Below are positions 42,559-51,399 of a stretch of 64,000 nucleotides of DNA, one piece after another (within the stretch, counting starts at the first letter, position 1; each line of letters begins with the position of its first letter). This stretch comes from UBA6244 sp965140775 (GTDB lineage: Bacteria > Bacteroidota > Bacteroidia > Bacteroidales > F082), in assembly GCA_965140775.1 (NCBI GenBank), contig OZ223471.1:1984001-2048000 (forward strand). The letters are read 5' to 3'. The notes under the pieces are model-generated. The model saw only the letters and a list, made by a program, of their open reading frames with translations. It was not told the origin of the DNA and searched no databases. Made by a program: the position numbers and the translations under genes.

Positions 42559-43830
42559 TTAGTATTTATATTTGGTTTTCCAGCGCTCTATCAGGCGTTT
42601 GCGGTCCTCACTTTCACGGGGATTGTTGCCGGGTTCATAAAATTTATTGCCTTCTATTTCCTTTGGCAGGAATTCTTGTTCCACAAAGTTGCCCGGATGT
42701 TGGTGGGCATAAGCATATTCTTTGCCATATCCGATATCTTTCATCAATCGGGTAGGGGCGTTGCGTAGGTGCAGGGGTACAGGCAAATTTCCGGTTTTTT
42801 GCACCAGGGCTTGTGCTTCATTAATGGCCATGTAGGTGGCGTTGCTTTTGGCTGAATTGGCCAGATATACAGCAGTTTGTGAAAGAATGATCCTGCCTTC
42901 AGGCCAACCTATTTTGCTGATGGCATCGAAACAGGCGTTGGCCAACAGCAGGGCATTCGGGTTGGCATTTCCGATGTCTTCCGAAGCCAGAATCAGCATT
43001 CGTCGGGCAATGAATTTGGGATCTTCACCACCCTCAATCATCCTGGCAAGCCAATAAACGGCGGCATTGGGGTCGCTGCCGCGCATGGACTTGATAAAAG
43101 CTGAAATGATGTCGTAATGCATTTCGCCCTGCTTGTCGTAAATGGCCAGATTTTCTTGTATCACCTGCTTGACCAACTCATTGGTAATCAGTATTTTCTT
43201 CCTGGCAATTTTTTCCTGATACACCACCAATTCAAGGGCGTTGAGCAGTTTACGCGCATCCCCACCTGAAATTCCCATCAAGGCTTCATTTTCAATGAGT
43301 TGAATTTCTACCTGAAATTGCGATTGGAGCAATTCGATGCCCCTTACCAACAATTTCTCCAGGGCTTTCTTGTCCAATGGCTTGAGGATATACACCTGAC
43401 AACGTGAGAGTAAGGGTGAAATCACTTCAAAGGAAGGGTTTTCGGTAGTAGCCCCAATGAGGGTAATGGTTCCTTTTTCCACGGCTCCCAACAGCGAATC
43501 TTGTTGCGATTTGCTAAAGCGATGGATTTCGTCGATGAACAGGATGGCCGAACCCCCAAACATGCCGGCCTGATTGATTACTTGTCGCACGTCCTTTACC
43601 CCTGAACTGATGGCACTTAAGGTGTAAAACTCTCGTTTGAGTGTTTTCGAAATAATATGTGCCAACGTGGTTTTGCCAACGCCCGGAGGTCCCCACAAAA
43701 TCATGGACGGGATATTGCCCGACGCGATACTGCGACTGAGAATAGCCTGTGGTCCCGTCAGGTGCTCCTGCCCCATATAGGTGTCGAGGGACTGGGGTCG
43801 CAGTTGTTCGGCAAGAGGTATGTTGTTCAT
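42559..43830 (-). CDS. rarA: replication-associated recombination protein A (RarA/MgsA)
   Basis: This 423-residue AAA+ ATPase acts at stalled replication forks. It shows Walker A GPPGVGKTT (47-55), Walker B AILFIDEIHRF (about 95-105), sensor 1 in LIGATTENPSF, sensor 2 region GISGGDARKLLN, and the C-terminal MgsA tetramerisation part (MRGSDPNAAVYWLARMIEGG). The N-terminus PLAEQLRPQSLDTYMGQEHL is typical. The length matches the family. The divergent neighbour is the ThrRS editing-domain gene. Confidence 0.95.
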   Translation of the reverse strand: MNNIPLAEQLRPQSLDTYMGQEHLTGPQAILSRSIASGNIPSMILWGPPGVGKTTLAHIISKTLKREFYTLSAISSGVKDVRQVINQAGMFGGSAILFIDEIHRFSKSQQDSLLGAVEKGTITLIGATTENPSFEVISPLLSRCQVYILKPLDKKALEKLLVRGIELLQSQFQVEIQLIENEALMGISGGDARKLLNALELVVYQEKIARKKILITNELVKQVIQENLAIYDKQGEMHYDIISAFIKSMRGSDPNAAVYWLARMIEGGEDPKFIARRMLILASEDIGNANPNALLLANACFDAISKIGWPEGRIILSQTAVYLANSAKSNATYMAINEAQALVQKTGNLPVPLHLRNAPTRLMKDIGYGKEYAYAHQHPGNFVEQEFLPKEIEGNKFYEPGNNPRESEDRKRLIERWKTKYKY

Positions 43831-43951
43831 TGTGAGATGATTTCAGATGTCAGGCCATGACCTTTCAAGTTGCAAAGATAGCAAGATTTGATTTGCCTTG
43901 GGGCGTTTGATCCGGTACTTCATTGGAAAAACAAACATGGTAATATTTCTG

Positions 43952-43959
43952 TACCTTTG
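43952..43959 (+). promoter_or_regulatory. -7 promoter box for the editing-domain gene
   Basis: TACCTTTG matches TAnnTTTG and lies 17 bp before the ATG at 43,977. A TTG about 25 bp further upstream is a possible -33 element. Confidence 0.5.
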
Positions 43960-43976
43960 CACAAACTATCACGACG

Positions 43977-44387
43977 ATGAAACTTTTAATGATTTACGCC
44001 AGTCGTTTTGCCTATAATCCGGTGTCAAAAACGTTGGAAGATTTTCCGGAAATACATCAGGGAGCTGAATTTGAACAAGTTCTGATTGCGTTCATTCATG
44101 CGGAAGAGCATGATGAATCCGACCCTAAAAAGGTGGAAGATAAGCTGTTGAAGAATCTTAAATGGGCAGCCAAAAAGAATGATACCGACCGAATTGTGCT
44201 CCATTCATTTGCCCATCTGGCCGAAACCAAAGCGGAACCTCATTTTACCAAAGAACTTTTTGACAGGGTGGAAACACGGTTGAAAAATGCCGATTATAAA
44301 ACAGCCCAAACTCCCTTTGGATATTTTCTCGATTTAGATATGCAAGCACCGGGTATTTCGCAAGCCCGCATTTTTAAAGGCTTTTAG
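43977..44387 (+). CDS. free-standing archaeal-type threonyl-tRNA synthetase editing domain protein
   Basis: This 136-residue protein resembles the N-terminal editing domain of archaeal ThrRS (pfam08915, DTD-like fold), here as a separate gene. Shared features are the N-terminal strand MKLLMIYASRFAYNP, the segment VLIAFIHAEEHDESDPKKVED, the central VLHSFAHLAETKAEPHFTKEL and the late TPFGYFLDLDM. The archaeal domain removes serine from mis-charged tRNA-Thr. The usual GHPLAELSR ending is replaced by APGISQARIF, so substrate or activity may differ. The 3' end overlaps the convergent gene by 14 bp. The family assignment is from remembered motif order, and the function is inferred. Confidence 0.7.
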   Translation: MKLLMIYASRFAYNPVSKTLEDFPEIHQGAEFEQVLIAFIHAEEHDESDPKKVEDKLLKNLKWAAKKNDTDRIVLHSFAHLAETKAEPHFTKELFDRVETRLKNADYKTAQTPFGYFLDLDMQAPGISQARIFKGF

Positions 44388-45804
44388 GGGTTGACTTGCC
44401 ACTCTTTTTGAACAATCCCCTTTCTTTAATCGTCTTCACCACCTGCATGGGTGTGTATTTTTCCCAGTCGGCATCACCCGTTTGTATCATTTTAAGTACC
44501 TCATGCGACCGGATATGCAACTGATGCGACATGGAAGTCTCCAAATCGAGTATGGATCGTTTGGTTTGCAGGTATTCAAACAACATCTTGACATCCTTGT
44601 CCATTTTTACATCTTTGGACGTCAGCATCACTTTTTCGCCTTTCACGTCTTTGATGGTGGGATACAGGTATAGTTTCATGTTATTGGGGAAAAGCTTGGC
44701 CATGGCTTCCAGAATGCCCGCTTTCAGATCGGTGTAATATTTTTTTGAAACCACTTTTTCAAAGGTGGGAACCCCCATCACAATGCGCAGGTTGCGAATT
44801 TTGAATTGGGAGAAAAATTCCACCAACTTGTAATATTCGCGGATATCGGATACCATCACGTTTTGGCCTATACTGTTTAGCATATTCACTCTTTCGAGGA
44901 AATCCTGCTCGTCGAATTCACCTTTCATGGTGAGGTTGTTGAGCGTAAGCTCACAAAAAGAGAGGGTGTTTTCGGGTTCATAGTCCTCATCGCGGGCAAA
45001 CAAGTCCATGCTTTTGCTCAGAATGTCGCGGGTAATGTATGTAATGGGTCGGAAGCTTCCGCGAAGTGCCAGTACATTTTTTTTGTACAACATGTCGGAG
45101 GGTTGCTGAACGAGTCCGCTTTTATCGAACATGATGGACTGGGTCATCTTGTTCTTCACCAATTGTACTGCCAACAAACGGTTGTCCACATAATCCAAAT
45201 CGGGTCCACTCATGCGCATCATGGTAATTCGGAACCTGTCCATGGTGAGGTTGTCGGTGAGCGATTTCAGGAAATCGTTGGGAGAATCGTGGTAGAATTT
45301 GCAGGCATACAAGAGGTTAACTCCAACGGCGCCAATGGTTTGCTGTTGAAGTACGGCATCATTTTCGAGTAATTTCATGTGAATAATCACCGTGTTGGGA
45401 AGTGCGTTGGGTTGCAGTTGAAATTTTATTCCCATCCAGCCGTGACTGTAATTGGTTTTGGTATAGTTGATGGTTTCTACTGTATCGGCTAAAGTAAAAA
45501 AACAAAAATCGTTGTGTTTGTCTTTCAGTACTGTTGTAAGTTGTTGGTATTCAATATCGAGCATTTTTGTCAGACGCTCCTCCGACACATGCCGACCGGG
45601 CTTGTTTTTATTGTATGAAGCATCGCTAAAACTTTTGTCGTAGGCTGATACCGATTTGGCTACCGTGTTGGAAGCACCTCCCGCCATAAAAAAGTGGCGC
45701 GCTACCTCTTGACCGCCACCAATCTCTGCAAAAGTACCATACATGTTGGTGTCGATGTTGATAACGAGTGCCTTACGATTGGTCGGGATAAGTGTGTGTT
45801 TCAT
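44374..45804 (-). CDS. conserved protein of unknown function
   Basis: The 476-residue soluble protein begins with TNRKALVINIDTNMYGTFAEIGGGQEVARHFFMAGGAS, which I know from a family conserved across Bacteroidota and some other bacteria. Database names for it vary and are not trustworthy. Other conserved parts are TINYTKTNYSHGWMGIKFQL and DVKMLFEYLQTKRSI. No signal peptide or membrane helix is present, so a TonB-receptor label sometimes used is wrong. It is 27 bp downstream of the lipoprotein gene and may share its transcript. Confidence 0.7.
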   Translation of the reverse strand: MKHTLIPTNRKALVINIDTNMYGTFAEIGGGQEVARHFFMAGGASNTVAKSVSAYDKSFSDASYNKNKPGRHVSEERLTKMLDIEYQQLTTVLKDKHNDFCFFTLADTVETINYTKTNYSHGWMGIKFQLQPNALPNTVIIHMKLLENDAVLQQQTIGAVGVNLLYACKFYHDSPNDFLKSLTDNLTMDRFRITMMRMSGPDLDYVDNRLLAVQLVKNKMTQSIMFDKSGLVQQPSDMLYKKNVLALRGSFRPITYITRDILSKSMDLFARDEDYEPENTLSFCELTLNNLTMKGEFDEQDFLERVNMLNSIGQNVMVSDIREYYKLVEFFSQFKIRNLRIVMGVPTFEKVVSKKYYTDLKAGILEAMAKLFPNNMKLYLYPTIKDVKGEKVMLTSKDVKMDKDVKMLFEYLQTKRSILDLETSMSHQLHIRSHEVLKMIQTGDADWEKYTPMQVVKTIKERGLFKKSGKSTPKSL

Positions 45805-45831
45805 TGTTAGCTCGATTTTTTCAAAGAAATA

Positions 45832-47016
45832 TTAGTAGAGAAATAGTCTTTTGTCGGAGGAGATGATTTCCTTTGCCTGTTTTTTCAGGTCTTCGTTGGT
45901 ATCGAAAATAATTTGCAAATCAGTTGGGAAAGGTACCGGATCCACCTGAATCAGTTGGCTGGTTTGTTCACTCATGGCGGCCAGGTCGCCATTGACGCGT
46001 GCAAAACGGTGGTGGAATAAAAACTCACTCCGAATGGGTTGGGTTTTGATGAGCTCAACAGTACGCCGATCGTAAAATTCCAACGACCCCGACACCACGG
46101 CTTGTTTTCTCATTTCGGTTTCGGCCACATAGCAAGCGATGATTTTGGTTTTAGGAATTTTAATGTCGTTGCCAACACTGTCTTTCATCACATTTCCGTT
46201 GTTGTCGAACACGTATTCAAAGCCATCGTTTACCTTTTTTTCTTCCTTATAGTCTCTTTCTTTGAGGAAATCGGGTGTAGTTTGTATGTTGTTGACGATA
46301 AGATAGATGGCGTAATCGTATTGGGCGTTTGCATCCTGATGGGTATGAAAATTAATCCATTTTTCATCCAAAGATTTCAGTGAAATTTTCATCATTTCCG
46401 TTTCGTAGTCTTCGGGCAAAACAGTTCGGCTGTCGTTCTCAAAAATAAAGAGTACATGACTGATTCCCTGTTGGTAGGCTTGTTCTATTTTACTGTCGAT
46501 GCGTTGGTAATTGGGAAAAAATTCTTTGACCTTTAGAAATTCCGCGTAGGCTTGACGTGCATCCCTTTTCGATCCGCTAACCAACAGTGAGCTGGCATGG
46601 GCATCCAGGTAGGCGGCGGCTTTGTTTTTCGATTCTACTATGGGTTGCGAGTAGTCCACATGCTTGAAGCCAATGCGTGGCAAGATGCTCTCGGGAAGAC
46701 GCTCCACCGTTTCCTGACGATGTTGCAACCGTGTATAGAGTTCCAGCACCTTTTCAAAAATGTCAGGCTGCCCCGATATTTTCAATTGCCTGATGGTTTC
46801 CTCATCCTTGCGATTGGCCATGCTGTAGGCCGACTTAAGGGTTTCAATTTCACTGAATTTGCCCGGTTTTCGGAGCAACACCTTAACCGCCTTGTCGATG
46901 GCTGCATCATAATTCCCCTTTTGGAGTTGTTTGGTCGAACTCACGCAGGATGACACCAACAATAGCATGGTGGCATAAAGGGCGATGGTGGTGAGGGCGG
47001 ATAGTTTCATTTTCAT
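45832..47016 (-). CDS. hypothetical lipoprotein
   Basis: The 394-residue protein has a lipoprotein signal (MKMKLSALTTIALYATMLLL, then VSSC lipobox). The N-terminal mature part is helical and TPR-like (LQKGNYDAAIDKAVKVLLRK, then ARQAYAEFLKVKEFFPNY), followed by a mixed domain of unknown type. It would be anchored at the inner leaflet of the outer membrane or in the periplasm. It lies 3 bp after uvrB on the same strand, so it is co-transcribed with uvrB. No functional assignment is possible. Confidence 0.7.
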   Translation of the reverse strand: MKMKLSALTTIALYATMLLLVSSCVSSTKQLQKGNYDAAIDKAVKVLLRKPGKFSEIETLKSAYSMANRKDEETIRQLKISGQPDIFEKVLELYTRLQHRQETVERLPESILPRIGFKHVDYSQPIVESKNKAAAYLDAHASSLLVSGSKRDARQAYAEFLKVKEFFPNYQRIDSKIEQAYQQGISHVLFIFENDSRTVLPEDYETEMMKISLKSLDEKWINFHTHQDANAQYDYAIYLIVNNIQTTPDFLKERDYKEEKKVNDGFEYVFDNNGNVMKDSVGNDIKIPKTKIIACYVAETEMRKQAVVSGSLEFYDRRTVELIKTQPIRSEFLFHHRFARVNGDLAAMSEQTSQLIQVDPVPFPTDLQIIFDTNEDLKKQAKEIISSDKRLFLY

Positions 47017-47019
47017 ATC

Positions 47020-49035
47020 CTATTTTTCTAAAAGTAATTGTTCGAGAACCTTATTTTCGTCACGCAAGCGGGCAGCTTCTATGAAGTCCAGCTCTTTTAC
47101 AGCCGCTTGCATATCTTTTTTGTTTTTGTCGATGGCCATTTCCACTTCTTTGCGGCTCATGTATTGCACCACAGGATCGGCGGCGATGGTTGGGTTGCTT
47201 CCACCCACGTAGGCGGGCTCTTTCCTGTTGGCGGCAAGTCCGGTTTGTCCCATGATCGATTCGACAGATTTCAGAATGGCAGTAGGGGTGATGCCATGTT
47301 TTTCGTTGTATGCCAGTTGTTTTTCGCGACGGCGATTTGTTTCCTCGATGGTTTGAGCCATGCTGTTGGTTATTTTATCGGCATACATGATGACTTTGCT
47401 TTCCAGATTACGGGCGGCACGTCCCGAAGTTTGGGTAAGCGAACGCGCCGACCGCAGAAAGCCTTCTTTATCCGCATCCAGAATGGCCACCAGCGCTACT
47501 TCGGGCAAATCGAGCCCTTCGCGCAGGAGGTTCACACCCACCAGTACACCAAAGGTGCCCAAACGCAGTTCGCGCAAAATTTCAACACGATCGAGGGTGT
47601 CCACATCGGAGTGGATATAGCGGGTTTGGATATTCAAATCCATCAGGTACTTGGTGAGTTCTTCGGCCATTCGTTTGGTAAGGGTGGTCACCAGCACCCT
47701 GTGATTTTTGGCCAGGGTTTTTTCAATTTCATCCAGCAAATCGTCAATCTGATTCAGGCTGGGTCGTACCTCAATGGGTGGATCGAGCAATCCCGTAGGA
47801 CGTATCACCTGCTCAACCATCACCCCTTCGGCCATTTCCAATTCGTAATCCGCAGGGGTTGCACTCACAAAAACAGCCTGTCGGGTAAGTCCTTCAAATT
47901 CTTCAAATTTCAGTGGACGATTGTCCATGGCGGAGGGCAGACGGAATCCGTATTCCACTAGGTTTTCCTTACGCGAACGGTCTCCACCGTACATGGCCCT
48001 GATTTGAGAAACGGTGACATGACTTTCGTCGATGATGGTGATATAGTCTTCGGGGAAGTAATCCAGCAAGCAAAAGGGGCGCGATCCCTGGGCCCGTCCG
48101 TCAAAATAGCGCGAATAATTTTCAATACCTGAACAATAGCCCAACTCGCGCATCATCTCCATATCGTAGATTACGCGATCCTCCAAACGTTTGGCTTCGA
48201 GGTGTTTGCCGATTTCACGGAAGTATTCCACCTGTTTAATCATGTCCACCTTGATTTCTTCGATGGCCGATTTCATTTTATCCGGCGAGGTGACGAATAT
48301 ATTGGCCGGATAGATGGTCACCGAATCAAGCGTGCTTACTTTTTTACCTTCCAGCGGATCGATGGTTTCGATAGCTTCCACCTCATCGCCCCAAAACATA
48401 ATACGGAAGGCATAGTCCATGTAGGCTGGATAGATGTCCACGGTATCGCCCTTTACACGAAAGGTGCCACGTTTGAGTTCGATTTCGTTTCTTGAATACA
48501 GGGCAGTTACCAAATCGCGGAGGAATTTGTTTCTGCTCAAGGCCATTCCCTTATGCAGGGCGATAACGTTGCTGGTAAAATCGTCAGGGTTTCCGATGCC
48601 GTAAATACAACTTACCGATGATACCACTATTACGTCGCGCCTCCCGGAAAGGAGGGAAGAGGTGGTACTCAGCCTGAGTTTCTCAATTTCGTCGTTGATG
48701 CTCAGGTCTTTTTCGATGTAAGTGTTGGTGGTAGGAAGGTAGGCTTCGGGCTGATAGTAATCGTAATAGGAAACAAAATATTCTACGGCATTTTCCGGAA
48801 AAAACTGTTTGAATTCACCGTAAAGTTGTGCTGCCAGGGTTTTGTTATGACTCAATACCAAAGCAGGACGTTGCACGTTGGCCAGCATGTTGGCGATGGT
48901 GAAGGTTTTTCCTGACCCTGTAACTCCCAACAATACCTGGGCCTTGTCGCCACGTAAAATTCCCTGGGTCAATTGGCTGATGGCTTCGGGTTGGTCGCCG
49001 GTAGGTTTAAAGTTGGATATGAGTTTTAGGTCCAT
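47020..49035 (-). CDS. uvrB: excinuclease ABC subunit UvrB
   Basis: The 671-residue DNA damage recognition helicase of nucleotide excision repair. It has Walker A GVTGSGKT (37-44), the beta-hairpin YYDYYQPEAYLPTTNTYIEK (about 90-109), the Walker B/DEAD-type motif TIIDESHVT (around 338), and the C-terminal helicase motifs DREGFL-like DKEGFLRS and QTSGRAARN. A C-terminal UVR domain (KNKKDMQAAVKELDFIEAARLRDE) contacts UvrA/UvrC. The length fits the family and the gene is intact. Confidence 0.97.
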   Translation of the reverse strand: MDLKLISNFKPTGDQPEAISQLTQGILRGDKAQVLLGVTGSGKTFTIANMLANVQRPALVLSHNKTLAAQLYGEFKQFFPENAVEYFVSYYDYYQPEAYLPTTNTYIEKDLSINDEIEKLRLSTTSSLLSGRRDVIVVSSVSCIYGIGNPDDFTSNVIALHKGMALSRNKFLRDLVTALYSRNEIELKRGTFRVKGDTVDIYPAYMDYAFRIMFWGDEVEAIETIDPLEGKKVSTLDSVTIYPANIFVTSPDKMKSAIEEIKVDMIKQVEYFREIGKHLEAKRLEDRVIYDMEMMRELGYCSGIENYSRYFDGRAQGSRPFCLLDYFPEDYITIIDESHVTVSQIRAMYGGDRSRKENLVEYGFRLPSAMDNRPLKFEEFEGLTRQAVFVSATPADYELEMAEGVMVEQVIRPTGLLDPPIEVRPSLNQIDDLLDEIEKTLAKNHRVLVTTLTKRMAEELTKYLMDLNIQTRYIHSDVDTLDRVEILRELRLGTFGVLVGVNLLREGLDLPEVALVAILDADKEGFLRSARSLTQTSGRAARNLESKVIMYADKITNSMAQTIEETNRRREKQLAYNEKHGITPTAILKSVESIMGQTGLAANRKEPAYVGGSNPTIAADPVVQYMSRKEVEMAIDKNKKDMQAAVKELDFIEAARLRDENKVLEQLLLEK

Positions 49036-49189
49036 AATACTTTTTTACAAAAATAAGCTTTTTGGGAAATTAGCCGGACAAAATGCCATCGACTTGATGT
49101 CAATAGCGATGAAAATCATTTTCCCAATGTATTCCCTTGTTGACTGTGAATCTGACTTTGGGGCTGCAAATGACAGATTAATTACTTCA

Positions 49190-49639
49190 TACAATGCAGC
49201 CCTTTCGCCCCGGAATAAATTCCAGGGCTAATCGTCTGTCGCACCTATGGTGCTATGATGCTCATTATATTGTTGATTTTCCGTCTTCCGACTTCCAGCT
49301 TCCGTCTTCCGTCTTCCAACTTCGGACTTCCAACTTCGGACTTCCAACTTCCGTTAATGTCCTCCGGACAAATGGATTGTCGTATTCGTTATACTATTGA
49401 TATTGAAGCCCTACGGGCTATTTTGGCTATGGCACCTTTTCACCTCTTCTCCACTTCTCCACTTCACCACTTCTCCCTACTCCTTACTAAATACTCCTTT
49501 CGCCCGGGAATAAATTCCAAGGCTAATTGTCTGTCGCACCTATGGTGCTTTGATGCACATTATATTGTTGATCTTCCGTCTTCCGACTTCCGTCTTCCGT
49601 CTTCCGACTTCCAGCTTCCGTCTTCCAACTTCCCTCTCC
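49190..49639. repeat. interspersed hairpin repeats and CTTCCG-type microsatellite
   Basis: Two copies of an about 90-bp repeat lie at about 49,199-49,290 and 49,499-49,590. Each holds a palindrome GGAATAAATTCC, then TCTGTCGCACCTATGGTGCT (hairpin CACCTATGGTG), then ATTATATTGTTGAT. Each copy is followed by runs of 8-10-bp units (CTTCCGTCTTCCGACTTC and variants). Between them lie AGCCCTACGGGCT and a pyrimidine-rich stretch. The layout is like dispersed REP-type repeats of Bacteroidota. The preceding 49,036-49,190 has no gene. No protein gene is supported in the whole spacer. Confidence 0.75.
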
Positions 49640-51178
49640 CTACTCCATACTCTCCCCCACATAATGAATTACAATACGGTTGGTTAAGCCCCTCCGGGTG
49701 ATGGGGTCGCTGGCAACAATTACCACGGGTTGGTTTTGTTTCACCAGGTTTTCCTTCATTAAGATTTCGTCGATTTCGGCGATAAATTGACTTCCCGAAG
49801 TGGGTTGTTCCTTATGTCGAGGCCAGATACCGTATAGCAAGGCCAGTTGCCGCAGTCGTTCCACATTTTCGCCAAACGCCAGGATAGGGATGTCCATGCG
49901 CTGCTGCGAAACCATCATGCTGCTGCCACCGGAATGTATCCATGAAATCACATATTTGGCTTCGATATCCCGTCCTATATCGGCAACACCATGGGCCATA
50001 GCCGATTTTCTATTCAGGAAACCTTCTTTTTTTATGAAACGGGGATGTTGATGACCAAATTTTCGCACGTATGCCTGTGTTTTTTCGGCGATGCGAGCCA
50101 TCATTTTCACCGCAGCCACAGGGTATTTGCCCACCGCTGTTTCACCCGAAAGCATCACGGCATCCACGCCGTCGAGGATGGCGTTGGCCACATCGGATAC
50201 CTCGGCACGGGTGGGTGTAGGCTCAACAATCATGCTCTGCAACATCTGGGTAGCCACTATCACAGGTTTGCCCTCTTTTCGGCATAAGTGTACGATTTGT
50301 TTTTGCAGAATGGCTACTTCGGCCAGATCCATTTCCACACCCAAATCACCACGTGCTACCATTACACCATCCGATTCTTCGATGATTTCTTCCAGGTTTT
50401 TTATGGCTTGTGGTTTTTCTATTTTGCTGATAATGGGAATGTAAGGGCTGTCCTCATGTGCTGTTGAAAAACCGAAGTCGTGACTGGTGATGCCCAGGTC
50501 TTTGGGGCGTGCACCGTGCGCTTTTAGTTTGTTTTTTAAGAGCAAAATGTCCTCGCGGGTGCGTACAAAACTCAATGCCAGCAGGTCGAGCCTTTTGCGC
50601 ACGGCGTAGGCCACACATTCGTAATCCTTTTCGGTGAGAGAGGGCAGCGAAAGCTCTGTATCCGGCAGGTTAATGCCTTTGGATGAGGTGAGCAGGTTGC
50701 CGGCAACAACTTTGCAAACAAGTCGTGTGGCACCGTCGAATGCTTCCTTACGATCAACAGCCAACTCAATATTTCCGTCATCCAGCAAAATGCGCTCCGA
50801 TGGTTGAACCTCATCAATAAAATCAGGATAGGTGGTCGAGAAAACCGGAGGAAACAACAGCTCTCCCTGAGGTACTTCCACCTTGCTGAAAATGATTTCC
50901 TGCCCCTCCACGAGCATCACGCCTTCTTCCGCAATTTTTCCAATCCTGATTTTGGGGCCGCTGATGTCGCCCAATATAGCCACGTATTCACCCGTAATGC
51001 GTTCAGCCTCACGTATATGCTCGATAAGCTGGTCGTATTCGCTAAATTTTCCGTGAGAAAAGTTGATGCGAAAAACCCGGGCACCCGCTTCGATGAGTTG
51101 CACGATTTTTTCCACCGTTCCCGATGCCGGACCCAAGGTGGCAATGATTTTGGTCATTAAAAAGGTATTCTTTTTCAT
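49640..51178 (-). CDS. pyk: pyruvate kinase
   Basis: The 512-residue glycolytic enzyme converts PEP and ADP to pyruvate and ATP. Key parts are TKIIATLGPAS at the N-terminus, RINFSHG, the signature EESDGVMVARGDLGVEMDLAEV with catalytic Lys in ISKIEKP, ATQMLQSM and DGVDAVMLSGETAVGKYPV. The C-terminal allosteric domain follows. I start at the ATG at 51,178 (MKKNTFLMTKIIATL); the frame is open to 51,250, but the added residues (SCLSYICHG) do not look natural. The second Met, eight codons further, is also possible. The stop overlaps the end of the repeat region downstream. Confidence 0.95.
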   Translation of the reverse strand: MKKNTFLMTKIIATLGPASGTVEKIVQLIEAGARVFRINFSHGKFSEYDQLIEHIREAERITGEYVAILGDISGPKIRIGKIAEEGVMLVEGQEIIFSKVEVPQGELLFPPVFSTTYPDFIDEVQPSERILLDDGNIELAVDRKEAFDGATRLVCKVVAGNLLTSSKGINLPDTELSLPSLTEKDYECVAYAVRKRLDLLALSFVRTREDILLLKNKLKAHGARPKDLGITSHDFGFSTAHEDSPYIPIISKIEKPQAIKNLEEIIEESDGVMVARGDLGVEMDLAEVAILQKQIVHLCRKEGKPVIVATQMLQSMIVEPTPTRAEVSDVANAILDGVDAVMLSGETAVGKYPVAAVKMMARIAEKTQAYVRKFGHQHPRFIKKEGFLNRKSAMAHGVADIGRDIEAKYVISWIHSGGSSMMVSQQRMDIPILAFGENVERLRQLALLYGIWPRHKEQPTSGSQFIAEIDEILMKENLVKQNQPVVIVASDPITRRGLTNRIVIHYVGESME

Positions 51179-51399
51179 GTGGTTAGCATTGTAGTTGGTT
51201 GATGATATCCCATGGCAAATATAGGATAAACATGAGTAGAATGCTGTCAAATGTGGCTTACTTCGCAGGTTCCTGTTGAAAAGACAATTGGCTCAGCTCT
51301 GCAATTTGTCTGCCTTTGAAAAAAACACGACCTTAGCCCCACGGAAAATGTCGAATGAAGCTATCTTTCGATGATGATTGCAAATATTTAAAGACTCTG

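Noticed and set aside
44374..45804. Calling the 476-residue protein a TonB-dependent receptor or nucleotidyltransferase as in some annotations
   Set aside because: No signal peptide, plug, barrel strands or nucleotidyltransferase motif is visible.
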